DNA of 40,748 nt from Altimarinus sp964500515. GTDB taxonomy: Bacteria > Patescibacteriota > Gracilibacteria > BD1-5 > UBA6164. The notes under the pieces were generated by a model, which ran no database searches, was not told where the DNA came from, and saw nothing but the letters and a program-made list of their open reading frames with translations. Shown in pieces: positions 9,784 to 20,376 of the stretch. Numbering within the stretch: position 1 is the first letter of the stretch; every line of letters begins with the position of its first letter. The position numbers and the translations under genes are program-made. The stretch is from assembly GCA_964500515.1 (NCBI GenBank), contig CAZCNE010000010.1:1-40748 (forward strand), read 5' to 3'.

Positions 9784-11049
9784 ATGAACATACTTCTTTT
9801 TTTGATTTCAATAATTTTCTCTTATATATTTTTTATTTTTTATAAATTATCAATTTGAGAAAGTGATTTTTTATTATGAAAACAAAAAATATATCATAAT
9901 TTCATAGATTCATTAAGTTGAAATTTATTAATTGAAAGTTCGATTTTTCTTTTAATTGCAATATTTTTTTTGATATATTTTTCTATAATTACAAAAAAAG
10001 ATACCTATGATAATATGGAAATAGTAAAAGTTTTTTTTAAAAATAATTTTAAAAATATTATTTACTCAATTGCTTTTATTTTGTTTTATATATCAATTTA
10101 CTTTATTTTTAGCGATTTAAATTTAAGTTTTTCTTATATAATTTTTATAGTAAATCTTATCATATTGCTTTTATTTTCAGTAAACAAAAATTTTATTATT
10201 TTGGTTGATTTACTCAAAATAAATACAATAATTTTTTCTTTAATATATATTTTTTTGTTTATACAATCATTTTTTGCGAAACAACAAATATTTTTTTTAA
10301 TAGATTTTATTAATTCTGTACTTATTTTATCTTCATTTTATCTTTCTTTTTACAGTGACAAAATTATTGTAAAAACTAAAAAAATTAACTCTATTTTGGT
10401 TTTTAATTTTTTTTTATATTTATATTTGGTTTTAATTTTTTATACTAGATTTTTTTATGATAAAGTTATATTTTTATTTTCAATTTATGCACTTTTTTTG
10501 TGTATAATTATTTTTTATTGACTTTTAAAAATTAAATTAATAAAAGCTAATTTTGTTGACTTAAAAATTATTTGAATATTTTTTAGTTATTTTTCAATTA
10601 TTTTTTGAATTTATTATTTGATATTTATAAATCTAAATTTAATTTTATTAATAATTTTAGCTTATTTATCATATTTTAATTTTGATATTCATAAAAGATA
10701 TGGAAATTATTTTTCTCTTTTATTTTCTTTAATATCATTTTATTTTGTTATTTTTTATATTTATTATAGATTATTTTGAAATTTTTTAGATATATTTTTT
10801 ATATTTATTATAAATTTTTGAATAGTATTATTTTCTTATTTTTACAAATTTAAATTAATTTATGATTATTATTTTGTTTATTTGTCATGAATTATATTAA
10901 ATATAATAACTAGTTTTTACTATTTCTATAAAAATGATTTCAGTTTTTTTAACTTTTGATTAATATTGTTTTACTTTTCTATTTATATATTTTTATGTTA
11001 TTATAAAATACGTAAAATAGATGAAAGGAAAATAAATAGTATTATTTAA
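9784..11049 (+). CDS. Polytopic membrane protein, unknown function
   Basis: A 421-residue, Phe/Ile/Leu/Tyr-rich protein with at least ten predicted membrane helices and only short loops. No transporter, glycosyltransferase or permease motif is visible. The base composition (very A/T-rich, poly-T tracts) makes it rich in Phe and Ile, so hydrophobic similarity to known families would be misleading. It sits 12 bases after the coiled-coil membrane protein and 11 bases before leucyl aminopeptidase, so it is probably the middle gene of an operon with them. Confidence 0.8.
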
Positions 11050-11060
11050 ATAAGTTAAAA

Positions 11061-12470
11061 ATGATAAAATTTGTAGATAAATTAGATAAAATTAAAGATT
11101 CAAATTTGTTTTTAATAATCGAAAAAAAAGAAGATTTAGAGAAATTATCTTTTTTGAAATTAGAAAAAAATATTACATTAAATTTACTTTCTGTTTTGAA
11201 AAAAAGAGAAAATGTGTTTAAAGAATATTTTTTATGAAGAAAAGATTTTTCAAGAATTTTCATAGTTTTTTATTTAGATAAAGAAAAAAGAAATATTTAT
11301 GAAATTCTTTGAGAAAATATTATAAAACTTCCAGATAATTTTACAATAATTTCAAATTCAAAAGAAAACAATTATAAATTTCTTGAATCAAGTTTATTAA
11401 CAAGATATAAATTTCAGTATTATAAGAGTGAAAAAAAAGAAGATAAAATATATTTTTTATGTGATAAAAAAGAACAAAAATTATTGGAAGAAAGAAAAAA
11501 AGTAATTGACATTATTATAGATGCAAGAGATATGTGAGAAACACCAACTCATGATTTACATCCTGAAATTTTTGCAAATAAAATAAAAAAATATAAATGG
11601 AAAAATACAAAAGTAAAAATTTTTGATCCTAAAAAAATTCAAAAAGAATGACTTTGATTAATCTGGGCTGTTTGAAAATGAAGTAAAAATAAGCCATATA
11701 TGGTTGTTTTGGAAAGGATTGTTGACAAAAAATTACCTACAATTTGATTAGTTTGAAAATGAGTTGTTTTTGACTCTGGTTGAATTAATCTAAAACCGGA
11801 AAAATGGTTACCAATGATGAAAGATGATATGTGTGCTGCAGCAAATGTATTTTGAATAATGAAAAATTTAGATGAAAAAAAATTAAATATAAATATAGTA
11901 TGTGCTATTCCTTTAGTAGAAAATGCTATATGATGAGACGCTTATCGTCCTTCAGATATTATTAAATCATATTCTTGAAAAACAGTTCATATAGTAAATA
12001 CAGATGCAGAATGAAGACTTATTTTGGCTGATGCTATTAGTTATATTTCAAAAAATTATAAGTTAGAAAGAATTATATCTTTGGCTACATTGACTTGATT
12101 AGCATTATTTGCTTTGTGATTTAGGTATGCTTGAATTATGTGAGATGATAGAAAACTTATAAATGAACTTTTAAAAAATTCTGAAACTGATTTTGAAAAA
12201 TACATAGAATTACCTTTTGATAATTATTTTGTAGAAAAAACAAAATCAAATATTGCAGATTTAGATAATTTAACTGATTCTGTTTTAGCTTGAAGTTCTA
12301 TGTGAGCAGCTTTTTTGTACAATTTTTTGGAAAACAAAGAAAAATTTACTCATATAGATATAGCATGAATTGCAAATAATACTTTTGAAGTTTATGGTCT
12401 TTATGCGAAAGCAACAACATGATTTTGAATAGATAGTCTTTCCAAGATTATATTAAACTATAAAAAATAG
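11061..12470 (+). CDS. pepA: Leucyl aminopeptidase (M17)
   Basis: A 469-residue cytosolic dinuclear metallo-aminopeptidase that removes N-terminal residues during peptide turnover. The C-terminal catalytic domain is clear: ARDMGETPTHDLHPEIFA, then GKGVVFDSGGINLKP near residue 231 (metal-binding Lys and Asp), MKDDMCAAANVFG (family norm MKxDMGGAAA), and the M17 signature NTDAEGRLILADA near residue 312. The N-terminal macro-like domain (1-150) is poorly conserved, as usual. MCAAA in place of MGGAA is a local oddity. For a cell with few amino-acid synthesis genes, peptide breakdown is a plausible amino acid source. The stop is TAG; DUF1653 begins one base later. Confidence 0.93.
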
Positions 12471-12471
12471 C

Positions 12472-12714
12472 ATGAAACTATGATTATATAAACATTTTAA
12501 ATGAAATTTATATGAAGCACTATATGTTGCTAGAGATAGTGAAAATAACAATGAAGAATTTGTTGTTTATAAAGCGCTTTATGATCATAAAGAATTTTGA
12601 AAAGACTCAATTTGGATAAGACCTAAAAAAATGTTTTTAGAAACTATTGAGAGAGATTGAAAAGTAATGAAGAGGTTTGAATATATTTGAGATAAAAAAT
12701 ATAAAGATTTATAA
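12472..12714 (+). CDS. DUF1653 domain protein
   Basis: An 80-residue protein covered by the DUF1653 family (COG4728 type). Characteristic pieces are YKHFKGNLYEALYVARDSEN, VVYKALYDHKEFGKDSIWIR and the C-terminal MKRFEYIGD. The family is widespread, of unknown biochemical role, and often a stand-alone small protein as here. It begins one base after the pepA stop, and its stop lies 70 bases upstream of the preferred ComF start. Its own reading is broken many times by UGA-Gly, so a standard-code annotation would miss it completely. Confidence 0.88.
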
Positions 12715-12784
12715 TACTGTCATTATTAAGAAAGCACAGAAAAAAACTTTTATCATTTTTTCGTTTAATCTTTTTATCTCATTT

Positions 12785-13489
12785 ATGTCTACAATAATTC
12801 AATTTATAAAAGATATAATATCTCCAAAAATATGTTACTCTTGCAAAAATGATGGGGTATTTTTGTGTCAACAATGTAGGGAAAAATTTGAAATAAAAAT
12901 TCCATATTGTTATATTTGCAAAAGGTATTCTTATAATTTTGAAATTCATGAAAAATGTAAAAAAAGAAACATTTACTATGACAAAATAATAGTTTTGTGT
13001 CATTATAAAATTCCTACAATAAAAAAGTTAATTAAAGACTCAAAATTTTATGGGAAAAAAGATATACTCGATGATTTTTCAAAATATTTAAGTGAAATTT
13101 TATTAAAAAATGAAAAAAATATTTCAAAAGAAGAATATTTAATTGTTTCTACTCCTATGTTTTGGCTTAGAAGAATGATAAGATGATATAATCAAAGTGA
13201 TATATTAGCTAATAATTTATCTAAAAAAACTTCGATTTTGTATTACTCTAGTATAACAAAAAAGCAAAAAAATACAAAACAACAATCAAAACTTTCAAAA
13301 ATTGCTAGAGAAAAAAATTTAAAAAACACATTTATTTTTGATAAAAATTATGCTTCTTTAGTTAAAAATAAAAATATAATTTTAGTAGATGATGTTGTTT
13401 CTACTTGAACAACTATAAACGAATTATCTAGGATTTTAAAGCAAAATTGAGCAAAAAAAGTTATATGATTAGTAATTGCTAGTGATTAA
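12785..13489 (+). CDS. comF: ComF family protein
   Basis: A 234-residue ComF homologue, associated with DNA uptake in natural transformation. The N-terminus has zinc-binding Cys pairs (C17-x2-C20, C28-x2-C31 and C42-x2-C45). The C-terminal phosphoribosyltransferase-like domain keeps the PRPP loop in ILVDDVVSTGTTINE and the RGYNQSDILANNLS segment typical of the family. The frame is open back to an ATG at 12677, but that overlaps DUF1653 and adds 36 residues outside the family, so ATG 12785 is preferred. Together with pilus motors elsewhere in the window it supports DNA uptake, either for recombination or as a nucleotide source. Confidence 0.9.
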
Positions 13490-13492
13490 AAT

Positions 13493-13520
13493 TTGCAATA
13501 TTATAAAATTGTGTTATAAT
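13493..13520 (+). promoter_or_regulatory. Promoter for the zinc-ribbon gene
   Basis: TTGCAA (13493-13498), 16 bases, TATAAT (13515-13520), beginning four bases after the comF stop codon. The start codon of the next gene is 33 bases downstream. This is a consensus-like sigma-70 type site. Confidence 0.55.
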
Positions 13521-13552
13521 ATAGTAATATATTATTATCTATCATTTTTAAT

Positions 13553-14059
13553 ATGAATGTTATAGATCATTGAGATAGTTTTGATAGGGACAATTCATGT
13601 AATTATTTTGATGAAACTTGCCCAAATTGTTGAACATCATTTGATAGTAACGAATGATGTTTAAATTGTTGATATAAAACACTGGAAAATAAAATAAGTG
13701 ATAGAGTCTCAAAATTAATAAAAGGAGTAGGTAATAAAGGATGATTAGATGAATTTGGACCACTTTATGGTATTATTTATTTAAAAGATTTTATAAACTT
13801 GGATAATTGAAATAAAGAAATTACAATTAAGTATTGACAAGATTTATACAAAATTTATGTTTATGAAATAAAAGAATTAGTTAAAACTTTCCCCAACTGG
13901 GATTGAGAGGAATATGGAAGTATAAATATAAGAAGTTTAGATTTTAAAATTCAAGTAGAAAAAAAATATTGAAATATTTATAAAAAAGAATTTTTAAATC
14001 AAGAAGATTTTTTAAGATTAAGAAATGCGGTAATGTTTTTTTTTAAAAACAAGTTATAA
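13553..14059 (+). CDS. Zinc-ribbon protein, unknown function
   Basis: A 168-residue soluble protein with an N-terminal four-Cys zinc ribbon (C23-P-N-C26 and C36-L-N-C39, in CPNCGTSFDSNEGCLNCGYK). The rest is a mixed alpha/beta region with Tyr, Lys and Asn and no motif I recognise. Four of the residues around the Cys knuckles are UGA-encoded glycines. It has its own promoter and is closed by a strong terminator (14119-14144), so it appears monocistronic. A nucleic-acid-binding or adaptor role is possible but not shown. Confidence 0.75.
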
Positions 14060-14118
14060 AAATTTTTATAAAATTCTTGTAATATTTTTATTTTCAGTAA
14101 AATAATACATCAAATAAT

Positions 14119-14144
14119 AAAGTAAAAGAGGTTTTACTTTTTTT
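14119..14144 (+). terminator. Intrinsic terminator before uvrA
   Basis: Perfect 9-bp stem AAAGTAAAA / TTTTACTTT with a GAGG loop followed by further T residues. It closes the zinc-ribbon gene and ends 17 bases before the uvrA ATG. A weak TTGTAA-15-TAAAAT promoter-like pair at 14077-14103 would place this hairpin in the uvrA leader, so attenuation is also conceivable. Confidence 0.65.
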
Positions 14145-14161
14145 AATATTTTTATCATTTT

Positions 14162-16999
14162 ATGTCAGAATTTTTAGAGATTTATTGAGCTCGTACACAT
14201 AACCTGAAAAATATAGATGTAAAAATACCAAAAAATAAAATGGTAGTTTTTACTTGACTTTCAGGATCTGGAAAATCTAGTCTTGCTTTTAATACAATTT
14301 ATAGTGTATGACAACAAAAATATCTAGAAAGTCTCTCAAGTTATGCTCGTATGTTTATATGAAAAATGAATGAGGAAGCAGAGGTCGATGAAATTGTCTG
14401 ATTATCTCCTACTATTTCAATTGATCAAAAAACCACAAATAGAAATCCTCGTTCTACAGTTTGAACTATTACAGAAATTTATGATTATTATAAACTTTTA
14501 TTTCTTCATGTTTGAGAAAGATTTTGTATTAAATGCTGAAATATAATTAAAAAAGATTCTTTAAAAAAAATTATAGATGATATATCTTCTTATCTGAATG
14601 ATACTAAGTTTATTATAAAAGCAGAATTATTTAAAAATAAAAAATGATTAACAAAAGAATTTATAAAAAAAGAAGTTTTAGATGCTTGATTTATAAGATT
14701 TAGTTTAAATAATGAAATTTACACTGTAAACGATGAATTAGAAATTGATAAAGAAAAAAACTATTCATTGGATATAATTGTTGACCGACTTATAGTAAAA
14801 GATTTTTCACAAAATGATTCAAATGATACAAAAAGGTTAAAAGATAGCTTAAATTTAGCATTTAAAACAGGTAACTCTTTTATAAAAATAGAATTTTTAA
14901 CTGATAAAAAAAATATAGAAAAAAAATACAGTGAAAAATTTGTTTGTAGTAATTGTTGACATATTCCTGAAGAATTGGATATAAGTTCATTTTCATTTAA
15001 TAGTCATAAGTGAGCTTGTAAAGATTGTCATTGACTTTGAGTTAGAAATGTTTTTTTAGAAGAAAAAATTATAAATCCAAATTTAAGTCTTGAGGAATGA
15101 GCAATTATAGTATATTGATTTTGATCGTATTTTTTATCTTTGATAAAAGAAGTTGGAAAAAAACATAATTTAAGAACAAGAATTCCATACAAAGATTTAA
15201 CAGACACAGAAAAGAATTTAGTTTTGAATTGAACTTGAGATGAGCTTTATAAAATTTCATTTAAAAATGAAAGATGATATTCAAATATATATAATTCAAG
15301 ATTTGAATGAGTTTTAAACACTTTAAATAGAAGATTTTTCGATTGAAATATCTGAAATGATTGAAAATTAGATAATTATGTTACGGAGGTACAATGTCCT
15401 ACTTGTGAATGAAAAAGGTTAAATAAAGAAAGTTTAAGTATAAAAATTGACTCTTTAAATATATGAGAATTAAGTGATTTATCTGTGAGAAAATCTATAG
15501 AATTTTTTTCAAAAATAAAATTAAATTCTGAACAAGAATCTACATCAAAAAATATACTTAAAAACATAAAAGATAGACTAGATTTTTTATACTGAGTATG
15601 ACTTGAATATATGTCTATTTCAAGAAAAGCAAATACTCTTTCAGGTTGAGAAGCTCAAAGGATTAGATTAGCAACGCAGATTTGAGTAAAATTAGAGTGA
15701 ATAATTTATGTTTTGGACGAACCTAGTATATGACTTCATCCAAGAGATAATGATATGCTTGTCAATAATTTAAAAAAGCTTAGGGATATATGAAATACTC
15801 TTATTATTGTTGAACATGATGAAGATATAATGAAAAGTTCTGATTATATTATTGATATTTGACCTTGAGCTTGAATTCATGGTTGAAAAATTGTTGCAAC
15901 TTGAACTTATAAAGAGATTATAAAAGATAAAAATTCTGTTACTTGACCTTATTTGTCATGAGAAAAAGAAGTAAAAATAGAAAGAAAAAAAAGAAAACAA
16001 GATAAATTTTTGAAAATAATTTGAGCAAAACACAACAATTTAAAAAATATAAATGTGTCATTTCCAGCATCAAACTTAAGTGTTGTAACCTGAGTTTCAG
16101 GGTCATGAAAATCTAGTTTGGTGAATGATATACTTGCAAATTATTTATCCAATTCTCTTAATAATGCATCAAAATCTTTTTGAAAGTTTGAAAAAATAGA
16201 AGGTTTAAATTATTTTGATAAAGTTTTAGTTATTGATCAATCTCCTATTTGAAAAACTCCAAGAAGCAATCCAGCTACTTATACTGGTGTTTTTACTCAA
16301 ATAAGAGAACTTTATTCTATGACTCATGAAGCACAAATTAGAGCTTATGCTCCTTGAAGATTTAGTTTTAATACTCGTGATTGAAGGTGTAGTGCTTGTG
16401 AATGAGAATGAGTAAAAAAAATAGAAATGCATTTTTTACCCCCTGTTTATGTTGAGTGCGAAGAATGTGAATGAAAAAGGTTTAATCCAGAAACTCTTTC
16501 TATAAAATTTAAATCAAAAAACATAGCAGACATTTTAGATATGACAGTAGAAGAGGCAATAGATTTTTTTCAGAATCAAAACAAAATATTAAAGATTTTA
16601 AGAGTTTTAAATGATGTAGGTCTTTGATATATAAAATTATGACAATCTTCAACAACTCTTTCAGGATGAGAAGCTCAAAGGATAAAATTAGCAACTGAAT
16701 TATCAAAAAGATCAACATCAAAAACTATTTTTATACTTGATGAACCAACAACAGGATTACACTTTTGAGATGTAAAAAAATTATTAAAAATATTACATAT
16801 ACTTGTTGATAAATGAAACACAGTTATTGTTATAGAACACAATATGAATGTAATTTTAAATTCTGATTACATTGTTGATATATGACCTTATGGTTGAGAT
16901 AGATGAGGAGAATTGGTTTATGAATGAAGTATAGAATGAATAAAAAAATGTAAAGATAGTTTTACTTGACAAGCTATAAATAAATATTTATGAAATTAA
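14162..16999 (+). CDS. uvrA: Excinuclease ABC subunit A
   Basis: A 945-residue damage-recognition ATPase of nucleotide excision repair, of normal family length. Two ABC modules are complete: Walker A TGLSGSGKSS near residue 31 and TGVSGSGKSS near 646; signatures LSGGEAQRIRLA near 492 and LSGGEAQRIKLA near 833; Walker B VLDEPSIGLHPRD and ILDEPTTGLHFGD. Zinc modules are present (CSNC/CKDC near 261-288 and CSAC/CEEC near 743-769). Nearly all of these glycines are UGA codons, the strongest single proof of code 25 in the window. UvrA would work with UvrB/UvrC (not in this window) and can be recruited by the Mfd encoded at 32400-35390. Confidence 0.98.
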
Positions 17000-17008
17000 A
17001 ATGTAAAA

Positions 17009-17245
17009 ATGTTAGATAAAATATCAAAAAATATGAATAATATTAAAAAATGAAAAAACATAAAAGACTTATATAAACAAATAGTTAAATGTCCTAAATG
17101 GTGATATCCTATTCTTTTTTTGTCTTGGCTTGTGTGAATTATTTTATGATTTACTGTTTTGTTTTTCTTACCTTGAACAACTATTATATTTTTGTATTTT
17201 TGATTAAAAATTGTTTACTTTATAGAAAAATTATTAGTAAATTAA
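17009..17245 (+). CDS. Small two-helix membrane protein
   Basis: A 78-residue protein with a basic N-terminus (MLDKISKNMNNIKKGKNIKD) and two closely spaced hydrophobic segments (about residues 33-52 and 56-72) around a Pro-Gly turn (FLPGTT), a hairpin of helices. It has no recognised family. It begins 9 bases after the uvrA stop and probably shares its transcript; a coding potential call rests on the intact frame in table 25 and the tight spacing. It could equally be a lineage-specific membrane microprotein. Confidence 0.65.
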
Positions 17246-17279
17246 ATAGTAAAATATTATTACTCTATAAATTATAATT

Positions 17280-17600
17280 ATGATAACAAAAAACTTTTTG
17301 GAAACAATAGATAAGATTGATAGCAATTTAAAAAATTATTTTTCTTCAATGAATCAATCAGATTTAGAAATAATTTTATCAAGATTATCTAAAATAACAG
17401 AAGAAGTTTGAGAACTAAATAGCGATATTTTGAAAAAATATTATAAAAGAAAAATTGATAAATTTAGTGAAGAAAACTTAGAGCTAGAGTTTGCTGATTG
17501 TATGATAACTTTAGCATTACTTGCAAAAAGTTTAAATATAGATTTAAATAATAGCTTAAAGAAAAAGTTTAAAATAATCAAAGACAGATGATGAGTATAA
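17280..17600 (+). CDS. MazG-like nucleotide pyrophosphohydrolase
   Basis: A 106-residue all-alpha protein of the MazG/all-alpha NTP pyrophosphatase type. The magnesium-binding acids are in the expected pattern: E41-E42-x-x-E45 (TEEVGELNSD) and E70-x-x-D73 (LEFADCMITL), on two helices. These enzymes hydrolyse NTPs or dNTPs, often damaged ones, to the monophosphate and pyrophosphate. It lies between uvrA and murB, 14 bases upstream of the latter. It pairs thematically with the nucleotidases at 2995-5286: MazG yields NMPs and those convert them to nucleosides. The exact substrate cannot be inferred. Confidence 0.78.
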
Positions 17601-17614
17601 TTTAATTTTTTACA

Positions 17615-18499
17615 ATGCTAAAAACTTTACAAAAAAACATAGATATTACAAAATTGTCAAATTTTAAAACAAAAGCTTTCTCTAAGTATTATTTTGAGAT
17701 AAAAGTGGACAAAGATTTGAAAAAATTGTCTAAAATTATCAAATTTGCAAACGAAAATAATATAAAAGTATTATTTATTTGATGAGGAACTAACTTGCTT
17801 TTTGCCTTTGATATATTTGATTGAATTGTTATAAAAAATTGTCTACAATGATGGACATACGACAAAGAAAATATGATTTTAGAAACATATTCTTGAGAAA
17901 ATATTTCTGATATAGCAAAATCTTTAGAACTAGATTATTGAAATAATTTGTGGCATAGGTTTATTTGACTTCCTTGAACTGTTTGATGAGCTATTTTTGG
18001 TAATGCTGGATGTTTTTGACTTGAAACAGAAAATAATTTTTTGGAAGCAAAAGTTTTAAATTTGTCATACTACACTACTACAAATTTGAAAAAAATAGAA
18101 GTTAATTTTTCATATAGAAATTCCATTTTTAAAAAAACATGAGATTTTTTTATAATAAGCGCTAAATTTGACTTAAGTAAGAAAATAGAAAAGTACTCGA
18201 GTGATACCGATAATATTGAGTTTAGAGAAACAAAACAACCTAAGTGAAATTCTTGTTGAAGTTTTTTTAAAAACCCAAGTAAGGAATTATCAGCATGATT
18301 TGCTATAGAAAGTGTTTGACTAAAGGGATTGAACTATAATTGAGTTTTTTTTAGCCCAATGCACGCTAATTTTCTCATAAACTCAAAAATAAATTGAAAC
18401 TGGAGGGATTTAATATATATTATTGAACTAGCTCAAAAAAAAGTTAAAGATAAATTTTGAGTAGAGTTAGAACCAGAAGTTAGAATTATTAGTCAATAA
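17615..18499 (+). CDS. murB: UDP-N-acetylenolpyruvoylglucosamine reductase
   Basis: A 294-residue FAD enzyme that reduces UDP-GlcNAc-enolpyruvate to UDP-MurNAc with NADPH, the second committed step of peptidoglycan synthesis. FAD-binding motifs are FIGGGTNLL near residue 55 and GLPGTVGGAIFGNAGCFG; the catalytic Ser is in NSCGSFFKNP near residue 214, and the C-terminal Glu in ELEPEVRII near 287. The compact form with this GSFFKNP pattern is the type II (non-E. coli) MurB. It shows that this lineage keeps its own peptidoglycan pathway. The ATG is 14 bases after the MazG-like stop. Confidence 0.95.
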
Positions 18500-18518
18500 A
18501 TCAACATCGGTGTTGAAT
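18500..18518 (+). other. Short hairpin after murB
   Basis: TCAACA-TCGG-TGTTGA starts one base after the murB stop, a 6-bp stem with a tetraloop. It has no T-run, so it may be only a weak transcript-end or processing signal. Confidence 0.35.
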
Positions 18519-18543
18519 AAAGATTTATAAATAAATAGTAAAT

Positions 18544-19251
18544 ATGAGAATTCACAAATATTTAAGTCAAGCATGAATTTGCTCTAGGAGAAAAGCAGAA
18601 GAATATATAGAAAGGTGACTTGTAAAAATAAATTGAAAAAAAGCAAAAATTTGAGATCAAATAGATCCAATTTATGATAAGATTGAATTTGAAGAAAAAG
18701 CAATTGAAGAACAAAAAAATCTAGTTTATTATAAATTAAATAAACCAGCTTGAATAGTTACAACTTGTTCAAAATATTGAGAAAAAAATATAATAGATAT
18801 TTTAGATATAAAACAAAGAGTATTCCCTATTGGTAGGCTTGATAAGAATACTACATGACTTATCTTGCTTACAAACGATGGCAGACTTACAAACTATTTA
18901 ATTCATCCTAGATATGAGCATGAAAAAGAATATATTGTTCAAACATTTTGACCTATATGAGATGAAGAATTAGAAAAACTAGAAAAATGAGTATATATTT
19001 TATGAAAAATGACAAAAAAAGCTAAAGTAAAAAGAATCAGTTCTTGAACTTTTTCTATTACAATTACAGAATGAAGAAATAGACAAATAAGAAGAATGCT
19101 TGAAAAAGTTTGAAGTAAAGTAAAAAAATTAAAAAGAGTAAGGATTGAAAATATTGAACTTTGAAACTTGCAAATTTGAGAATATAAAATGCTTACAAAA
19201 AACGAATTAAATAAATTATTTGAAAAAATAGATTTAGAAAAAACTATATAA
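18544..19251 (+). CDS. Pseudouridine synthase, RsuA/RluB family
   Basis: A 235-residue enzyme that isomerises uridine to pseudouridine in rRNA. An S4 RNA-binding domain (MRIHKYLSQAGICSRRKAEE to ~50) is followed by the catalytic domain with the PIGRLDKNTTGLILLTNDGR motif near residue 95 (Asp nucleophile) and the closing EGRNRQIRRMLEKVG motif near 178. It belongs to the RsuA/RluB/RluE/RluF group; RluB (23S rRNA) is the likeliest by its S4 domain and usual length. It overlaps the convergent gene at 19244-19921 by eight bases at the stops. Confidence 0.9.
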
Positions 19252-19921
19252 GATTTTTTATATGAATAATATTTGTTTTAATATTATTAAGAATTCTTAA
19301 AAAACGCTCTTTTACTTCTAGAGGATTATTAAAAAAGTTGTATTTAAAATCCAATAATTTATTATTTTCAATTTTAATTTTTTCTATGTATTGAAGAATT
19401 TCTTTTTTGTTTTTATAGTTTGAATTATTTATTATATAAGTTAATTTTTGTGTAAATAAACTCAAACTTTTAGAAAATTTATTTGAAATACTTATATACC
19501 TTTTTTTTATATTTTCCGTATTTATACAAACTTCTTCTTTTTTATTTTTTAGATAAATTTTTATTTTTGGGTTGAGTATTTTTAAATCTTTAACTATACT
19601 TCTCATAACTTCATCAGCATTTGCTTTTTCTAAACTTACTGTTTGAATTTTTTTTAGAGAAGATATCATTTTATCAATTTTTATTAAAAAATTATTTAAA
19701 TTATCATCTTTTCAAATTTGATATTTATTTATAAAAATTGTTATTTCTTTTTTTAAATTTGACAAATATAATTCTATTAATTTTGCTCAGTCTATATTTG
19801 TTTGAGTATTTGGAGTAATTGGAAAATCTACTATTTCAATTTTGTCATTATAATCTAAAGCAAAACAGATGCTTGGTATAAAAAAAATAAAAAACAATAA
19901 TTTAGATATAATTTTTTTCAT
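19244..19921 (-). CDS. Exported protein, unknown function
   Basis: A 225-residue protein with a clear signal peptide (basic MKKIISK, a hydrophobic core of Phe and Ile, then Ser-Ile-Cys-Phe-Ala before cleavage near residue 21). The mature part is rich in Lys, Asn and Ile and is predicted mostly helical; no conserved motif is visible. It lies alone on the minus strand between the pseudouridine synthase and a GtrA protein. It may be an envelope or secreted factor of this lineage. The stop is TAG, overlapping the pseudouridine synthase stop region. Confidence 0.7.
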
Positions 19922-19981
19922 TAAACTTTTGTTAAATAAAAATTAATAATTATTATTATGTAAATAACAATAAATTTTAAT

Positions 19982-20365
19982 ATGTACAAATTTCTAAAAT
20001 TTCTTTTTTCTTGACTTTTAACTTATTCTATCAATATTTGATTAACATTCATTTTAATTAATTTTTTAGATTTTTCAAAAGATATTGCATATTTTATTTC
20101 TATCTTAATAATTACTTTAATAAACTTTTTTTTATCTTTAAAATTTATTTTTTTAAATGTATATTCTAACAAATTATTGATAAAATACACTTTTGTATTA
20201 ATTATTTTTTCTACTTTAAATTATTTAAGTGTTTTTTTTATAAAAAATATTTTTCCCTATAATTATTATATATTGATTTTTTTTGTTACAACAATTATAT
20301 TTTTTTTAAAATTTTTTGTTTATGATAAATATGTGTTTAATGATAAATTAAACATTAATTCTTAA
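19982..20365 (+). CDS. GtrA-like membrane protein
   Basis: A 127-residue protein with four membrane helices, starting MYKFLKFLFSGLLTYSIN, in the pattern of the GtrA/DPMS family. Family features visible are the Phe-x-x-x-Gly start of helix 1, the Asn-Phe (LINFFLSLKFIF) of helix 2, and a C-terminal KFFVYDKYVF. GtrA proteins are small putative flippases for polyprenyl-linked sugars in glycan modification. This fits with the WecA-like transferase at 1193-2245. It is divergent from the exported protein at 19244 and precedes the helicase gene by 11 bases. Confidence 0.75.
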
Positions 20366-20376
20366 TTTTGTATTTT

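Noticed and set aside
12677..12784. Upstream start for the ComF protein
   Set aside because: The frame is open but this would overlap DUF1653, and the extra residues do not fit the ComF family; the ATG at 12785 gives the normal N-terminus.
14162..16999. Reading the interrupted genes as pseudogenes or as code 4 (UGA=Trp)
   Set aside because: Every conserved TGA position in UvrA and others is a glycine column, and the genes have full length with no other damage.
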